This document shows, one piece after another, positions 50,042-61,238 of a stretch of DNA of 64,000 nt. Each line of letters starts with the position of its first letter. Position 1 is the first letter of the stretch. The notes under the pieces are model-generated. The model made no database searches. It was not told the origin of the DNA and saw only the letters and a program-made list of their open reading frames with translations. The stretch covers positions 12,283 through 76,282 of the forward strand of contig JBFMHC010000006.1 in assembly GCA_040751755.1 (NCBI GenBank), written 5' to 3'. The stretch comes from PFJX01 sp040751755 (GTDB lineage Bacteria; Pseudomonadota; Gammaproteobacteria; Burkholderiales; Thiobacillaceae). A program made the position numbers and the translations under genes.

Positions 50042-51835
50042 ATGAGCACCGCACAACGCATCGTCGTCGACCCCGTCACCCGCATCGAAGGCCACCTGCG
50101 CATCGAGGCGGAGACCGATGAGGCGGGCAGGATCACCCGCGCCTCCAGCGCCGGCACCATGGTGCGCGGCATCGAGATCATCCTGCGCGGGCGCGACCCG
50201 CGCGACGCCTGGGCATTCGCGCAGCGCATCTGCGGCGTCTGCACCCTGGTGCACGGCATCGCCTCGGTGCGCTCGGTGGAGGACGCGATCCACCGCGCCT
50301 ACCCGGACTACCGCATCCCCGCCAACGCCGAGTTGATCCGCAACCTGATGATCGCGGCGCAGTACGTGCACGACCACGTCATGCACTTCTACCACCTGCA
50401 CGCCCTCGACTGGGTGGACGTGGTGTCCGCGCTCAAGGCCGACCCCAAGGCCACCTCCTTCCTGGCGCAGAGCATCTCCGGCTGGTCGAAGTCCTCGCCC
50501 GGCTATTTCAGCGACGTGCAGAAGAAGGTGAAGACCTTCGTCGAGCAGGGCCAGCTCGGCATCTTCGCCAACGCCTACTGGGGCCACCCGGCCTACAAGC
50601 TGCCGCCCGAGGCCAACCTGATGGCGGTGGCGCACTACCTGGAGGCCCTGGGCTGGCAGCGCGAGGTGGTCAAGCTGCATGCCATCTTCGGCGGCAAGAA
50701 CCCGCACCCCAACTTCCTGGTCGGCGGCTCGCCCGCAGCCATCAGCGTGCACGCCGACCACCCCGGCCAGGGGCGCGGCCCGCATTTCCGCGGCGGCCAG
50801 GGCGCCACGGCGGTGAACGTCGTCGGCCTGCAGACGGTGCAGAACGTGATCCGCCAGATGCGCGAGTTCGTCGACCAGGTCTACGTGCCGGACACCCTCG
50901 CGATCGCCGGCTTCTACAAGGACTGGGGCGGGCGCGGCGAGGGCGTGGGCAACTTCCTCTCCTTCGGCGACCTGCCGGCCAAGGACATGTGGACGCCCGA
51001 GTCCTTCCTGATCCCGCGCGGCGTGATCCTCGACCGCGACATCACCAAGGTGCACGAGATCGACCTGGACGCCGACGACGAGATCCAGGAGTTCATCACC
51101 CACGCCTGGTACACGTACAAGGCGGGCGACGCCCAGGGCCTGCACCCCTTCAAGGGCGAGACCGCACTCAACTACACCGGGCCCAAGCCGCCCTACGAAC
51201 ACCTCGACGTGGAGGCCAAGTACTCCTGGCTCAAGTCGCCGCGCTGGAAGGGCAAGCCCATGGAAGTGGGGCCGCTGGCGCGTGTGCTGGTGATGTACGC
51301 CAAGGGCCACAAACAGACCCAGGAACTGGTCAACTACACCCTCAAGCACCTCGACGTGCCGGTGCAGGCCCTGTTCTCCACGCTCGGCCGCACCGCCGCG
51401 CGCACCCTGGAGACCAAGATCCTCGCCGACGCCATGCAGGGCATGTACGACCAGCTCATCGCCAACATCAAGGCGGGCGACGTGCGCACCTTCAACGAGC
51501 AGCACTGGGACCCGGCCGGCTGGCCCAAGGCCATGCACGGCGTCGGCCTCACCGAGGCGCCGCGCGGCGGCCTCTCGCACTGGGTGGTGGTCGAGGACGG
51601 GCGCATCGCCAACTACCAGGCGGTGGTGCCCAGCACCTGGAACGCCGGGCCGCGCGACGCGGCCGGCCGGTCCGGCCCCTACGAGGCGGCGCTGCAGGAC
51701 AACCACGTCATGCACGACCCGAAGCAGCCGATCGAGATCCTGCGCACCATCCACTCCTTCGACCCCTGCATCGCCTGCGCGGTGCACGTCACCGACCCGC
51801 AGGGCGAGGAGCTGGTGCAGGTGAAGGTGAAGTGA
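50042..51835 (+). CDS. hynL: [NiFe]-hydrogenase large subunit (HynL)
   Basis: The product has 597 residues. The L1 motif is RICGVCT (C64, C67) and the L5 motif is DPCIACAVH (C576, C579, H582). The protease is expected to cut after H582 and remove 15 residues, consistent with the maturation protease gene upstream. VDPVTRIEGHLRIE is the conserved start. The active-site Ni-Fe centre with CO/CN ligands sits here. The gene is followed by hupE with a 35-bp gap. Confidence 0.95.
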   Translation: MSTAQRIVVDPVTRIEGHLRIEAETDEAGRITRASSAGTMVRGIEIILRGRDPRDAWAFAQRICGVCTLVHGIASVRSVEDAIHRAYPDYRIPANAELIRNLMIAAQYVHDHVMHFYHLHALDWVDVVSALKADPKATSFLAQSISGWSKSSPGYFSDVQKKVKTFVEQGQLGIFANAYWGHPAYKLPPEANLMAVAHYLEALGWQREVVKLHAIFGGKNPHPNFLVGGSPAAISVHADHPGQGRGPHFRGGQGATAVNVVGLQTVQNVIRQMREFVDQVYVPDTLAIAGFYKDWGGRGEGVGNFLSFGDLPAKDMWTPESFLIPRGVILDRDITKVHEIDLDADDEIQEFITHAWYTYKAGDAQGLHPFKGETALNYTGPKPPYEHLDVEAKYSWLKSPRWKGKPMEVGPLARVLVMYAKGHKQTQELVNYTLKHLDVPVQALFSTLGRTAARTLETKILADAMQGMYDQLIANIKAGDVRTFNEQHWDPAGWPKAMHGVGLTEAPRGGLSHWVVVEDGRIANYQAVVPSTWNAGPRDAAGRSGPYEAALQDNHVMHDPKQPIEILRTIHSFDPCIACAVHVTDPQGEELVQVKVK

Positions 51836-51870
51836 GCGAAGCACGAACCATAGCCACCGGAGACGTTGAG

Positions 51871-52440
51871 ATGAAATCCCCGCGCATCCTCCTGCCCCTC
51901 ATTGCCCTGTCGTGCGCCGCGCCGGCCTGGGCGCACCCTGGCACCCAGCTCGGCAACGGCCTGCCGGCCGGCCTCGCCCATCCCTTCCTCGGCCTCGACC
52001 ACCTGCTCGCCATGCTGCTGGTCGGCGTCTGGGCGAGCCAGCAGACGGGCGCCTGGCAGCGCCTCGCGCCGCCGCTCGCCTTCGTCGCCTGCATGGCGGC
52101 GGGCGGCTATCTCGGCGCGGCCGGGCTGGCGCTGCCGCACGTCGAGGCGGGCATCGCCGTCTCCGTACTCGGCCTCGGCCTGCTCACCGCCCTCGCGGCG
52201 CGCCTGCCGCTCGCCGCGAGCCTGGCGCTGATCGGCGCCTTCGCCCTCTGTCACGGCCACGCGCACGGCGCGGAGATGCCCGCCGTGGCCCTGTGGAGCT
52301 ACCTGCCGGGCTTCATCCTCTCCACCGCCCTGCTGCACGGCCTGGGCTACCTCGGCGCCAGCCGCGTGACGCGGCCCGCCTGGGTGCGCGGCGCCGGACT
52401 CGCCTCGGCGCTCGTGGGCGGCGGCCTGCTGCTGGGCTGA
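51871..52440 (+). CDS. hupE: HupE/UreJ family nickel permease-like protein
   Basis: The product has 189 residues. A signal peptide (LLPLIALSCAAPAWA) is followed by HPFLGLDHLLAMLLVG, the signature HxxxxDH helix for metal. Further helices follow, with HVEAG and HGHAHGAEMP. HupE proteins supply Ni2+ to the hydrogenase by facilitated diffusion. The gene lies 35 bp after hynL and 6 bp before the first V-type ATPase gene. Confidence 0.9.
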   Translation: MKSPRILLPLIALSCAAPAWAHPGTQLGNGLPAGLAHPFLGLDHLLAMLLVGVWASQQTGAWQRLAPPLAFVACMAAGGYLGAAGLALPHVEAGIAVSVLGLGLLTALAARLPLAASLALIGAFALCHGHAHGAEMPAVALWSYLPGFILSTALLHGLGYLGASRVTRPAWVRGAGLASALVGGGLLLG

Positions 52441-52446
52441 GGCGCC

Positions 52447-52764
52447 ATGGAAGACACCCTCAAGCGCCTGCTCGAGGCCGAGGCCCAGGCACGGCACATC
52501 ATCGACGAGGCCGGCGAGGCCAGGCAGCGCCTGCTCGACGAGGCATTGGCGGCCGCGCGCGAGGCGGAACACCGTTTCGAGGCGGGGCGCGCCGAACTGC
52601 GCGCACCCTTCCTCGCGGAGGCAAGAAGCCGGGCCGACCAGGCGGTCGCCGAGCTGGCCCGCAAGTACGAGGAGCGCCAGCGCAACCTGCGCGAGCTGGC
52701 CGCACGCCATGAACAGGAGGCCGTGGACGCCGCGCTGGGTCTGCTGCTCGATCCGGCACTTTGA
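52447..52764 (+). CDS. V/A-type ATPase peripheral-stalk subunit, G/H-like
   Basis: The product has 105 residues, almost all coiled coil (EAEAQARHIIDEAGEARQRLL, then AEARSRADQAVAELARKYEE). It corresponds in length and composition to subunit G/H of A/V-type ATPases, which pairs with subunit E to form the stator. It starts 6 bp after hupE. Assignment rests on composition and gene order, since sequence conservation is low in this family. Confidence 0.75.
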   Translation: MEDTLKRLLEAEAQARHIIDEAGEARQRLLDEALAAAREAEHRFEAGRAELRAPFLAEARSRADQAVAELARKYEERQRNLRELAARHEQEAVDAALGLLLDPAL

Positions 52765-52800
52765 CGCAGCCTTTTTTCCTGCCCGAGCAGGGGTGATGTC

Positions 52801-53835
52801 GTGTCAGCCTATCTCAATACCCGCGTCAGTCTGTTCGCCGGCCGGCTCTGGCGGCCGGGGGATTTCGACGCCGTCCTCGCGGTCGCGGACGCCGGCATGG
52901 CGGATGCCCTGGCGGCGCGCGGCCTGCCGCAGCTGGCGGCGGGCTACGACCGCAAGGACCACCTCTCCCTGGAGCAGCGCATCATCGCCGCGATGCTGGA
53001 GGAGACGCGGGTGCTGATCCGCCCGCTCGACGGCGCGGCGCGCGCCTTCCTGGTGTACTGGACCGAGCGCTTCGAGGTCAGCAACCTGAAGACCCTGCTG
53101 CGCGGCAAGATGATGGGCGAGCGTCCCGCCGCCCTGCTCGCCCGCCTCACCCCCATGGGCGCCTTCGGCCGCCTGGACGCGCAGGACCTGGCGCACGCCG
53201 AGGACGTCGGCGAGCTGCTGCGCCGCCTCGAGGCCGGGCACTACAGCGGCATCGTGCGCCACGCCCGGCGCGCCTTCGAGGAGAGCCGCGACCCCTTCAT
53301 CCTCGACGCCGCCCTCGACCGCGGCTACCACGAGGGCCTGGCGCACCGCGCCCTGCCGCTCGAGAAGGAGGCCGGCGAGCCGTTCCGCCGCCTCATGGCC
53401 GCGCTGGTCGACCGCATCAACCTGGTGTGGCTGCTGCGCTATCGCTTCAACTACCACCTGCCGCCGGCGCAGGTGTATTTCCTGCTGGTGGGCTCGCACT
53501 ACCGCCTGCCCTCAGCGCGCCTGCGCGAGCTGGCGGCGCTGGGCAGCCCGGAGGCGGTGCTGGAGGCCCTGCCCGAGCCGCAGCGCGCGATGCTGCGGGG
53601 CGCGGCCGGTATCCCGGAGGTCGCCGCGCGCACCGAGGGCGCGCTCGCCGAGGCCGCGGCCAGGGTGCTGCGCGCCGATGCCCCGGCGATCGCCCGCGCC
53701 TTCGCCTACCTGATCCTGCGCGAGCGCGACCTGCGCGCGGTGCGGGCGATCCTGCGCGGCCGCCACCTGGAACTGGCGCCGGACGACATCCGCCTGGCCA
53801 TGTTCCAGCCCGTTCCAGCGGAAGGGCACGCCTGA
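52801..53835 (+). CDS. V/A-type ATPase subunit C
   Basis: The product has 344 residues starting at GTG 52801. Three helical repeats of the AC39/C family are suggested, with conserved Tyr/Phe-rich surfaces and the VKxxLR-like NLKTLLRGKMMG segment near residue 100. It forms the central connector between the rotor stalk and the c-ring. Its stop overlaps the ATG of the subunit I gene. Confidence 0.85.
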   Translation: MSAYLNTRVSLFAGRLWRPGDFDAVLAVADAGMADALAARGLPQLAAGYDRKDHLSLEQRIIAAMLEETRVLIRPLDGAARAFLVYWTERFEVSNLKTLLRGKMMGERPAALLARLTPMGAFGRLDAQDLAHAEDVGELLRRLEAGHYSGIVRHARRAFEESRDPFILDAALDRGYHEGLAHRALPLEKEAGEPFRRLMAALVDRINLVWLLRYRFNYHLPPAQVYFLLVGSHYRLPSARLRELAALGSPEAVLEALPEPQRAMLRGAAGIPEVAARTEGALAEAAARVLRADAPAIARAFAYLILRERDLRAVRAILRGRHLELAPDDIRLAMFQPVPAEGHA

Positions 53836-55742
53836 TGTTCCGCGCCGAGCCCCTGGTCCGCATCCGCCTGCTCATGCTCGCCACCGAGGCCGCGGACGCG
53901 GCCCTGGAGCTGGCGCGCTTCGGCGTGTTCAGCCCCGCGCCGTGCGCGCCGACGGAGCTCGCGGAGGCGCCGGCCGAGGCCTACCGCGAGGCCTGGCTGG
54001 AGGCGGAGAGCCGCGTCGCCCGACTGGTGGAGCGCTGCGGCATCGCCGGCGAGCCGGTCCTGCCGGGGGACGCGGCGGCACCCACCCTGGCGAACCTGGA
54101 AGAGCTCAATGCCTGGCTCCGGGAGGTCTGGAACATCTGCGTCGCCGCGCACGAGGGCGAGGCGCGCGTGCAGGAGGAGGTGCGCCATCTCGACGCGCTG
54201 GAGGAGACGCTGGGCAAGCTGGAGCGCCTGGACGTCGACCTGGGCGAGCTGTTGCGCGTCGACGGCCTGCTCGCCGTGCACATCGGCAGCCTGCCCGCCG
54301 CGAGCGTCAAGCGCGTGGGCGAGGCCCTGTCCATGACCGGTTCGCTGCTCTCCACCTTCGACCGCGTCGGCGACCAGGCCTACGCGGTGATCGCCGGCCC
54401 GCGCGACCGCCATGACGAGGTGCGCGGCCTGCTCTCGCAGGCCGGGTGGCGCGAGCTGCCGGTGCCGCCCGAGCTGCGCACGCATTCGCGCGCCGCGCGC
54501 GCCTGGCTGGCGGAGGAGCGCAAGCGGGTCGAGCAGAGCCATCTCGCCGGCTGCGCCGCGCGCGACGGCTTCCGCGGCAGCTACCACGGCAGCCTGCAGG
54601 AGGCGCGCCAGCTCGTCGCCCTTGGCCGCCCCCTCGCGGAGGCGGCCGCCGTGGGCGTGCGCGGGCGCGGCGGCCTCGCGGGCCTTTCCGGCTGGGTGCC
54701 GAAGCGCCAGGTGGCGGCGTTGCGCGCGCTGCTGGCGGCGCGCTTCCACGGCCGCTACTGGCTCGACGTCTCCGAGCCCACGCGGCAGGAGGCGGGCATG
54801 GTGCCCTCGCTGGTGCGCTACCCGGCCTGGCTCCAGCCCTTCGTGCCCCTGGTGCGCGGCTACGGCGTGCCGCGCTACGGCGAGTTCGACCCCACCCTGC
54901 CGTTCGCCTTCACCTACCTGCTGCTGTTCGGCGCCATGTTCGGCGACGTCGGCCACGGCGCGGTGATCCTCGTCCTCGCCGCCGCCCTGCGCCGCCGGCT
55001 CGGCCGCATGGCCTGGATCGGCGTCGCCGCCGGCGCCGTGTCCATGCTGTTCGGCGTGCTCTACGGCAGCGTGTTCGGCTACGAGGCGCTGATCGAACCG
55101 CTGTGGCTCTCGCCCCTGCACCACCCCGAGCGCGTGCTCGCCCTCGCGGTGGCCTTCGGCGTCGGTTTCATCTGCCTGACCCTGCTGGTGAACGCGCGCA
55201 ACCGCCTGGCCGCCGGCCGCGTCGGCGAGGCCCTGTTCGACTCGGGCGGGCTGGCGGGACTGCTGTTCTATCTCGGCGCGGTGGGCGGTCTCGCCAGCCT
55301 GGCCGGCGCGGCGGACCTCGCCACGCCCGCCTGGCCCCTGGCGCTCGCCGGCATCGGCGCGGTCGCGCTCTACAAGTGGCTGGAGACCCGCGCCGCCCTG
55401 GGCGAGCGCCTGCTGGTGACCGCCATCGAGACCCTGGAGACGGGCATCAACCTGTTCGCCAACACCCTTTCGTTCATGCGCGTGGCCGCCTTCAGCCTCA
55501 ACCACGTGGCCCTGGCCCTGGCGGTGTTCACCCTCGCGCACGGCATGGGCACGGCCGGGCACTGGCTGACCATCGCGCTCGGCAACGCCGTGATCATCGT
55601 CCTGGAGGGCGGTATCGTCGCCATCCAGGCCCTGCGCCTCATGTATTACGAAGGCTTCTCGCGCTTCTTCAGCGGCGACGGCACGGAGTTCGTGCCGCTG
55701 CGGCTGGTGGAGGCGGGGCGGCCGCCGATGGGCAACGTTTGA
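53835..55742 (+). CDS. V/A-type ATPase subunit I (a-like)
   Basis: The product has 635 residues. The cytoplasmic N-terminal half is helical (about 1-340). The membrane half has about eight helices and carries the conserved FDPTLPFAFTYLLLFGAMFGDVGHG motif, in part, and the essential Arg in the SFMRVAAFSLNHVALAL segment. It provides the ion half-channels. It overlaps subunit C by one base. Confidence 0.92.
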   Translation: MFRAEPLVRIRLLMLATEAADAALELARFGVFSPAPCAPTELAEAPAEAYREAWLEAESRVARLVERCGIAGEPVLPGDAAAPTLANLEELNAWLREVWNICVAAHEGEARVQEEVRHLDALEETLGKLERLDVDLGELLRVDGLLAVHIGSLPAASVKRVGEALSMTGSLLSTFDRVGDQAYAVIAGPRDRHDEVRGLLSQAGWRELPVPPELRTHSRAARAWLAEERKRVEQSHLAGCAARDGFRGSYHGSLQEARQLVALGRPLAEAAAVGVRGRGGLAGLSGWVPKRQVAALRALLAARFHGRYWLDVSEPTRQEAGMVPSLVRYPAWLQPFVPLVRGYGVPRYGEFDPTLPFAFTYLLLFGAMFGDVGHGAVILVLAAALRRRLGRMAWIGVAAGAVSMLFGVLYGSVFGYEALIEPLWLSPLHHPERVLALAVAFGVGFICLTLLVNARNRLAAGRVGEALFDSGGLAGLLFYLGAVGGLASLAGAADLATPAWPLALAGIGAVALYKWLETRAALGERLLVTAIETLETGINLFANTLSFMRVAAFSLNHVALALAVFTLAHGMGTAGHWLTIALGNAVIIVLEGGIVAIQALRLMYYEGFSRFFSGDGTEFVPLRLVEAGRPPMGNV

Positions 55743-55760
55743 CTTGATTAGGAGAGCAAC

Positions 55761-56201
55761 ATGACCTGGCTGATCGCATTGTTGGGCCTGCCCGTGGTGG
55801 CGACCCTCGCAGCGGGGGTATGGCTGGAGTTGAAGCCGCGCGGCCTGCCGCCGCCGCGCTGGCTGAAGGGCGGGGTGCTGGGCAGTTTCCTGGTGTTCGG
55901 CCTGGCGCTGGCCGGCACCCTGTTGATGGGCGTGCAGGAGGTCCTGGCCGCCGAGCCGATGGCGGGCGGCCTGGCGGAGATCTCCCTGGGCAAGGGCCTG
56001 GCCCTGCTCGGCATCGGCCTGCCCACCGCCCTCGCGGCGATCGGCGCCGGCCTCGCCCTGGGGCCGGTGGGCTCCGCCTCGCTGGCGGTGATCGCCGAGA
56101 AGCCGGAGATGTTCGGCCGCACCCTCATCTACATGGGCCTGGCCGAGGGTGTCGCCATCTATGGCCTGGTCATGTCCATCCTGATGCTGGGCAAGCTGTG
56201 A
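55761..56201 (+). CDS. V/A-type ATPase proteolipid subunit K
   Basis: The product has 146 residues and about four hydrophobic segments. The last two form a c-type hairpin, with the ion-binding Glu in MGLAEGVAIYGLV near residue 130. The first hairpin of a duplicated V-type proteolipid lacks a comparable acidic residue, so there is one carboxylate per subunit. Na+ versus H+ preference cannot be decided by eye. Confidence 0.88.
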   Translation: MTWLIALLGLPVVATLAAGVWLELKPRGLPPPRWLKGGVLGSFLVFGLALAGTLLMGVQEVLAAEPMAGGLAEISLGKGLALLGIGLPTALAAIGAGLALGPVGSASLAVIAEKPEMFGRTLIYMGLAEGVAIYGLVMSILMLGKL

Positions 56202-56203
56202 GC

Positions 56204-56548
56204 ATGAGGCAGGCGTCGGAAACCCCCGCGTCCGGCGGGCGTCTGGTGGTGCTGGGCAGCGCCGGCCTCGTCGAGGGCTTCGCCCTGATTGGCGCCGAGG
56301 TGTATCCGGATGCCGACCCCGCGCGCGTCGAGGAGGTCCTGGAAGGGTTGGCGCGGGAGGGCAGCGAGGCCCTGGTGCTGCTGGAGTCGCACCTGGCGCA
56401 CGCCGGTGGGCCGTGGCTGAACCGGCTGCGCAACGAGGGCGGGCGCATCGTCGTCACCGAGCTGCCGCCGCTTGCCGCCCCCGGCGACTACGCCCCCGCG
56501 GTGGACGACGTGGTGCGCGCCGTGCTGGGGCCTGAGGCGCTGCGCTGA
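56204..56548 (+). CDS. V/A-type ATPase subunit F
   Basis: The product has 114 residues from ATG 56204. An in-frame GTG at 56198, overlapping the previous stop, is an alternative start. The Rossmann-like subunit F pattern is visible: LVVLGSAGLVEGFALIGAEV and a central VVTELPPL. It sits in the central stalk with subunit D and regulates ATP hydrolysis. Gene order supports the call more than sequence does. Confidence 0.8.
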   Translation: MRQASETPASGGRLVVLGSAGLVEGFALIGAEVYPDADPARVEEVLEGLAREGSEALVLLESHLAHAGGPWLNRLRNEGGRIVVTELPPLAAPGDYAPAVDDVVRAVLGPEALR

Positions 56549-56560
56549 GCGGAGGGATAC

Positions 56561-57211
56561 ATGGAAGACGACCTGCAGGTCACGCAACTCGAACAGGCGC
56601 TGCTGCAACAGGCCGAGACCCTGGCGCGCGAGCAGCACCACAACGCTGAGGCGGCGCGGGCGCGCATCCTCAACGAGGCCTCGGAGCGCATCCATCTGGC
56701 CGAGGAGCGCGAGGTGCTGGCGGCGAAGGCGGAGGCGGAGCGCCTGGTGCGGCGCCACACCCAGGCCGCCGAGACGCGCATGGCCGGCGAGCTGGACCGC
56801 CTGCGCTGGGCCCTCACCGAGGCCACGCTGGCGAGCGTGCGCCAGGCCTTCCGCGAGCTGGCGCGCGACGACGCGCGCTACCTGCCGGTGCTGGAGCGCT
56901 GGCTGGCCGCCGCCGCGCGGGCCCTGCCGGAGGGCGGGCTGGTCGCGGAGGTGCGCGGCGCGGACCAGCCCCGCCTCGCCCCGGTGTGGGCGGAGATGAC
57001 GGCGCGCGCCGCGCCCGGCCGCCAGGTGGCGCTGGCGACGCACGACCTCGCCAGCGAGGGCGGCCTGCGCGTGCGTCTGGCGGACGACCGCGCGCAGCTG
57101 GACCAGACCTTCGAGGCACGCGAGTCGCGCCTGGCCGAGGAACTGGCGCGCGTCGCCATGGAACGCCTGTTCGCCAGCGCGCCGGACCTCGGCACCCTGG
57201 TGCATGGATAG
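56561..57211 (+). CDS. V/A-type ATPase subunit E
   Basis: The product has 216 residues. The N-terminal half is a long charged helix (LEQALLQQAETLAREQHHNA), and the C-terminal globular domain ends with RVAMERLFASAPDLG. It forms the stator with the G/H-like protein encoded upstream. The gene ends 22 bp before the subunit A gene. Confidence 0.85.
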   Translation: MEDDLQVTQLEQALLQQAETLAREQHHNAEAARARILNEASERIHLAEEREVLAAKAEAERLVRRHTQAAETRMAGELDRLRWALTEATLASVRQAFRELARDDARYLPVLERWLAAAARALPEGGLVAEVRGADQPRLAPVWAEMTARAAPGRQVALATHDLASEGGLRVRLADDRAQLDQTFEARESRLAEELARVAMERLFASAPDLGTLVHG

Positions 57212-57233
57212 CCAACCGGAATGAAGGCCTGAA

Positions 57234-59015
<1,782 letters not shown>

Positions 59016-59044
59016 ATGGTTGTGGATGGCAGGCTGCGCCTGCC

Positions 59045-59194
59045 TCACCCTCTCCCCCAGCCCCTCCCCCCTCAAGGGGGAGGGGAGCAAGGCGGCGCGC
59101 ACTCAAGCTCCTTCCCTTCGAGGGGACGGGGAGGAAAGCTCCCTTTGTTCAAGCCCCTCTCCCTTGAGGGGAGAGGGGTTGGGGAGAGGGTGGG
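59045..59194. repeat. cluster of three palindromic elements after subunit A
   Basis: Copies lie at 59045-59088, 59111-59133 (degenerate) and 59154-59194, separated by 20-25 bp. No gene lies in 59016-59219. Confidence 0.87.
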
Positions 59195-59219
59195 GCGCGT
59201 AGCGCCTTCCACATCTGAC

Positions 59220-59696
59220 ATGGACAAACTCACCTTCGCCCGCCAGCTCCGCTCGGCCCAGACCGACGCCGAGGACCTGCTCTGGTCGCGCCTGCGCGCG
59301 CACCGACTGCTGGGCCTGAAGTTCCGCCGCCAGCAGCCGCTCGGGCCATACGTGGTCGATTTCTTCTGCGCGGACCGGCGGCTGGTGGTGGAGCTGGACG
59401 GCGGGCAGCACCAGGACGCGGCGGGCTACGACGAAGCGCGCGACGCCTGGCTGAAGGCCGAGGGCTATGTCGTGCGGCGCTACTGGAACAACGAGCTGGT
59501 GGGGAATCTGGAGGGGGTCTTGGAGGATATTTGCCGCTGCGCGGGAGTGTTGGAGCCACCCTCTCCCCCGGCCCCTCTCCCCTCAAGGGAGAGGGGAGAT
59601 ACCGCTTCGATTCCCGTATCCGCTGATTCGAGCCCTGGTCTTTCTCCCTCCCCCTCGAGGGGGGAGGGCCGGGGAGAGGGTGGAGCCTCATCATGA
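59220..59696 (+). CDS. DUF559 nuclease-like protein with element-encoded tail
   Basis: The product has 158 residues. Residues 1-110 form a DUF559 domain (Vsr/PD-(D/E)XK-like): RSAQTDAEDLLWSRLRAHRL, then YVVDFFCADRRLVVELDGGQH with D47, E59 and D60 as probable catalytic residues. Residues from about 113 to the end are translated from two palindromic-element copies (PSPPAPLPSRERGD and SPSPSRGEGRGEGGASS). The gene is flanked by element copies and sits between ATPase A and B, overlapping the B start by 4 bp (ATGA). No rotary ATPase uses such a subunit, so it looks like an inserted passenger. Its activity is unproven. Confidence 0.85.
   Translation: MDKLTFARQLRSAQTDAEDLLWSRLRAHRLLGLKFRRQQPLGPYVVDFFCADRRLVVELDGGQHQDAAGYDEARDAWLKAEGYVVRRYWNNELVGNLEGVLEDICRCAGVLEPPSPPAPLPSRERGDTASIPVSADSSPGLSPSPSRGEGRGEGGASS
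59556..59683. repeat. two palindromic elements in the 3' part of the DUF559 gene
   Basis: Copies lie at 59556-59598 and 59645-59683. Both are read in frame as the C-terminus of the DUF559 protein. Confidence 0.88.
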
Positions 59697-61081
59697 AAAA
59701 CATCGAATTCCGCACCGCCACCTCCGCCCAGGGCGGGCTGCTGGTCATGTCCGGCGTGCCTGGCGTGGCGGCGGGCAGCCGGGTGCAGATCAAGGACCAC
59801 GCCGGCCGCCTGCGCAACGGCCTGGTGATCCGCAGCGCCGACGACGCCGTGCTGGTGGAGGTGTTCGAGGGCACCGACGCGCTGGACCTGGAACGCACCT
59901 GGGTGCGCTTCCTCGACGAACCCTTCCGCCTGCCGGTGTCGCGCGACATCCTCGGGCGCGTGTTCAACGGCGCCGGCCTGCCGCGCGACGGGCGCCCGCC
60001 CATCATCTCCGCGGACCGGCGCGACGTGAACGGCGAGCCGCTCAACCCCGCCGCGCGGGCCTATCCGCGCGAGTTCATCCAGACCGGCATCTCCGCCATC
60101 GACGGCATGAACTCGCTCACGCGCGGCCAGAAGCTGCCCGTGTTCTCCGGCGGCGGCCTGCCGCACAACCGGGTGGCGGCGCAGATCGTGCGCCAGGCCA
60201 AGCTGCTGGGCGAGGAGTCCTCCGAGTTCGTGGTGGTGTTCGCCGCCTTCGGCGCCTCGCACGCCGACGCCCGCTTCTTCCAGGAGAGCTTCGAGGAGAG
60301 CGGGGTGCTCAACAAGGTGGTGATGTTCCTCAACCTGGCCGACGAGCCGGTGATCGAGCGCCTGCTCACGCCGCGCGCGGCGCTGACCGCCGCCGAGTAC
60401 CTGGCCTACGACCTGGACACCCACGTGCTGGTGGTGATGACCGACATGACCGCCTACGCCGAGGCCCTGCGCGAGGTGGCGGTGCTGCGCGGCGACGTGC
60501 CGGCGAGGAAGGGCTACCCCGGCTACCTCTATTCCGACCTGGCCGAGATCTACGAGCGCGCCGGGCGCATCAAGGACCGGCGCGGCTCCATCACCCTGAT
60601 CCCGGTGCTCTCCATGCCCTCGGACGACATCACCCACCCCATCCCCGACCTTACCGGCTACATCACCGAGGGGCAGATCGTTCTCGGGCGCGAGCTGGCC
60701 AACCAGGGCGTGTACCCGCCGGTGACGGTGCTGCCATCCCTTTCACGGTTGATGAAGGACGGCATCGGCAAGAACTTCACGCGCGAGGACCACCCGCACG
60801 TCGCCAGCCAGCTCTTCGCCAGCTACGCCAAGGCCCTGGAGGTGCGCGGCCTGGCGGCCATCATCGGCGCCGAGGAACTGAGCGAGGGCGACCGCCGCTA
60901 CCTCGCCTTCGCCGACGCCTTCGAACGCCGCTTCATCGGCCAGGGCGAGGACGAGGACCGCAGCGTGTACGAGACCCTCAACCTGGCCTGGGACCTGCTC
61001 TCCATGCTGCCGCCCGAGGTGCTGATCCGCGTCAGCGAGGAGGAGCTGGCGAAGTATCACAAATGGGGGGCGGGGACATGA
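59693..61081 (+). CDS. V/A-type ATPase subunit B
   Basis: The product has 462 residues. It is a non-catalytic nucleotide-site subunit: FSGGGLPHNRVAAQIVRQ replaces the P-loop, and there is a GRIKDRRGSITLIPVLSMPSDD segment and PSLSRLMKDGIG. It alternates with A in the headpiece. Its start lies inside the DUF559 gene end, so its translation may now depend on that insert. Confidence 0.95.
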   Translation: MKNIEFRTATSAQGGLLVMSGVPGVAAGSRVQIKDHAGRLRNGLVIRSADDAVLVEVFEGTDALDLERTWVRFLDEPFRLPVSRDILGRVFNGAGLPRDGRPPIISADRRDVNGEPLNPAARAYPREFIQTGISAIDGMNSLTRGQKLPVFSGGGLPHNRVAAQIVRQAKLLGEESSEFVVVFAAFGASHADARFFQESFEESGVLNKVVMFLNLADEPVIERLLTPRAALTAAEYLAYDLDTHVLVVMTDMTAYAEALREVAVLRGDVPARKGYPGYLYSDLAEIYERAGRIKDRRGSITLIPVLSMPSDDITHPIPDLTGYITEGQIVLGRELANQGVYPPVTVLPSLSRLMKDGIGKNFTREDHPHVASQLFASYAKALEVRGLAAIIGAEELSEGDRRYLAFADAFERRFIGQGEDEDRSVYETLNLAWDLLSMLPPEVLIRVSEEELAKYHKWGAGT

Positions 61082-61095
61082 GGCGGCCGTTCATA

Positions 61096-61231
61096 GCCCC
61101 TCCCCCTCGAGGGGGGAGGGGTTGGGGAGAGGGTGGAGTCGTAGGCCTGATTGCCTTTGCACAGACCCGGAATGCCGGCTCGCGCCGGCCCACCCTCTCC
61201 CCCAACCCCTCCCCCCTCAAGGGGGAGGGGA
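61096..61231. repeat. inverted pair of palindromic elements between subunits B and D
   Basis: Copies at 61096-61137 and 61190-61231 face each other. The 157-bp gap otherwise shows nothing. Confidence 0.87.
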
Positions 61232-61238
61232 GTAAGGC

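Noticed and set aside
53706..55562. 618-residue open frame opposite the ATPase I gene
   Set aside because: It is a shadow frame. Subunit I has membrane helices and conserved motifs on the plus strand.
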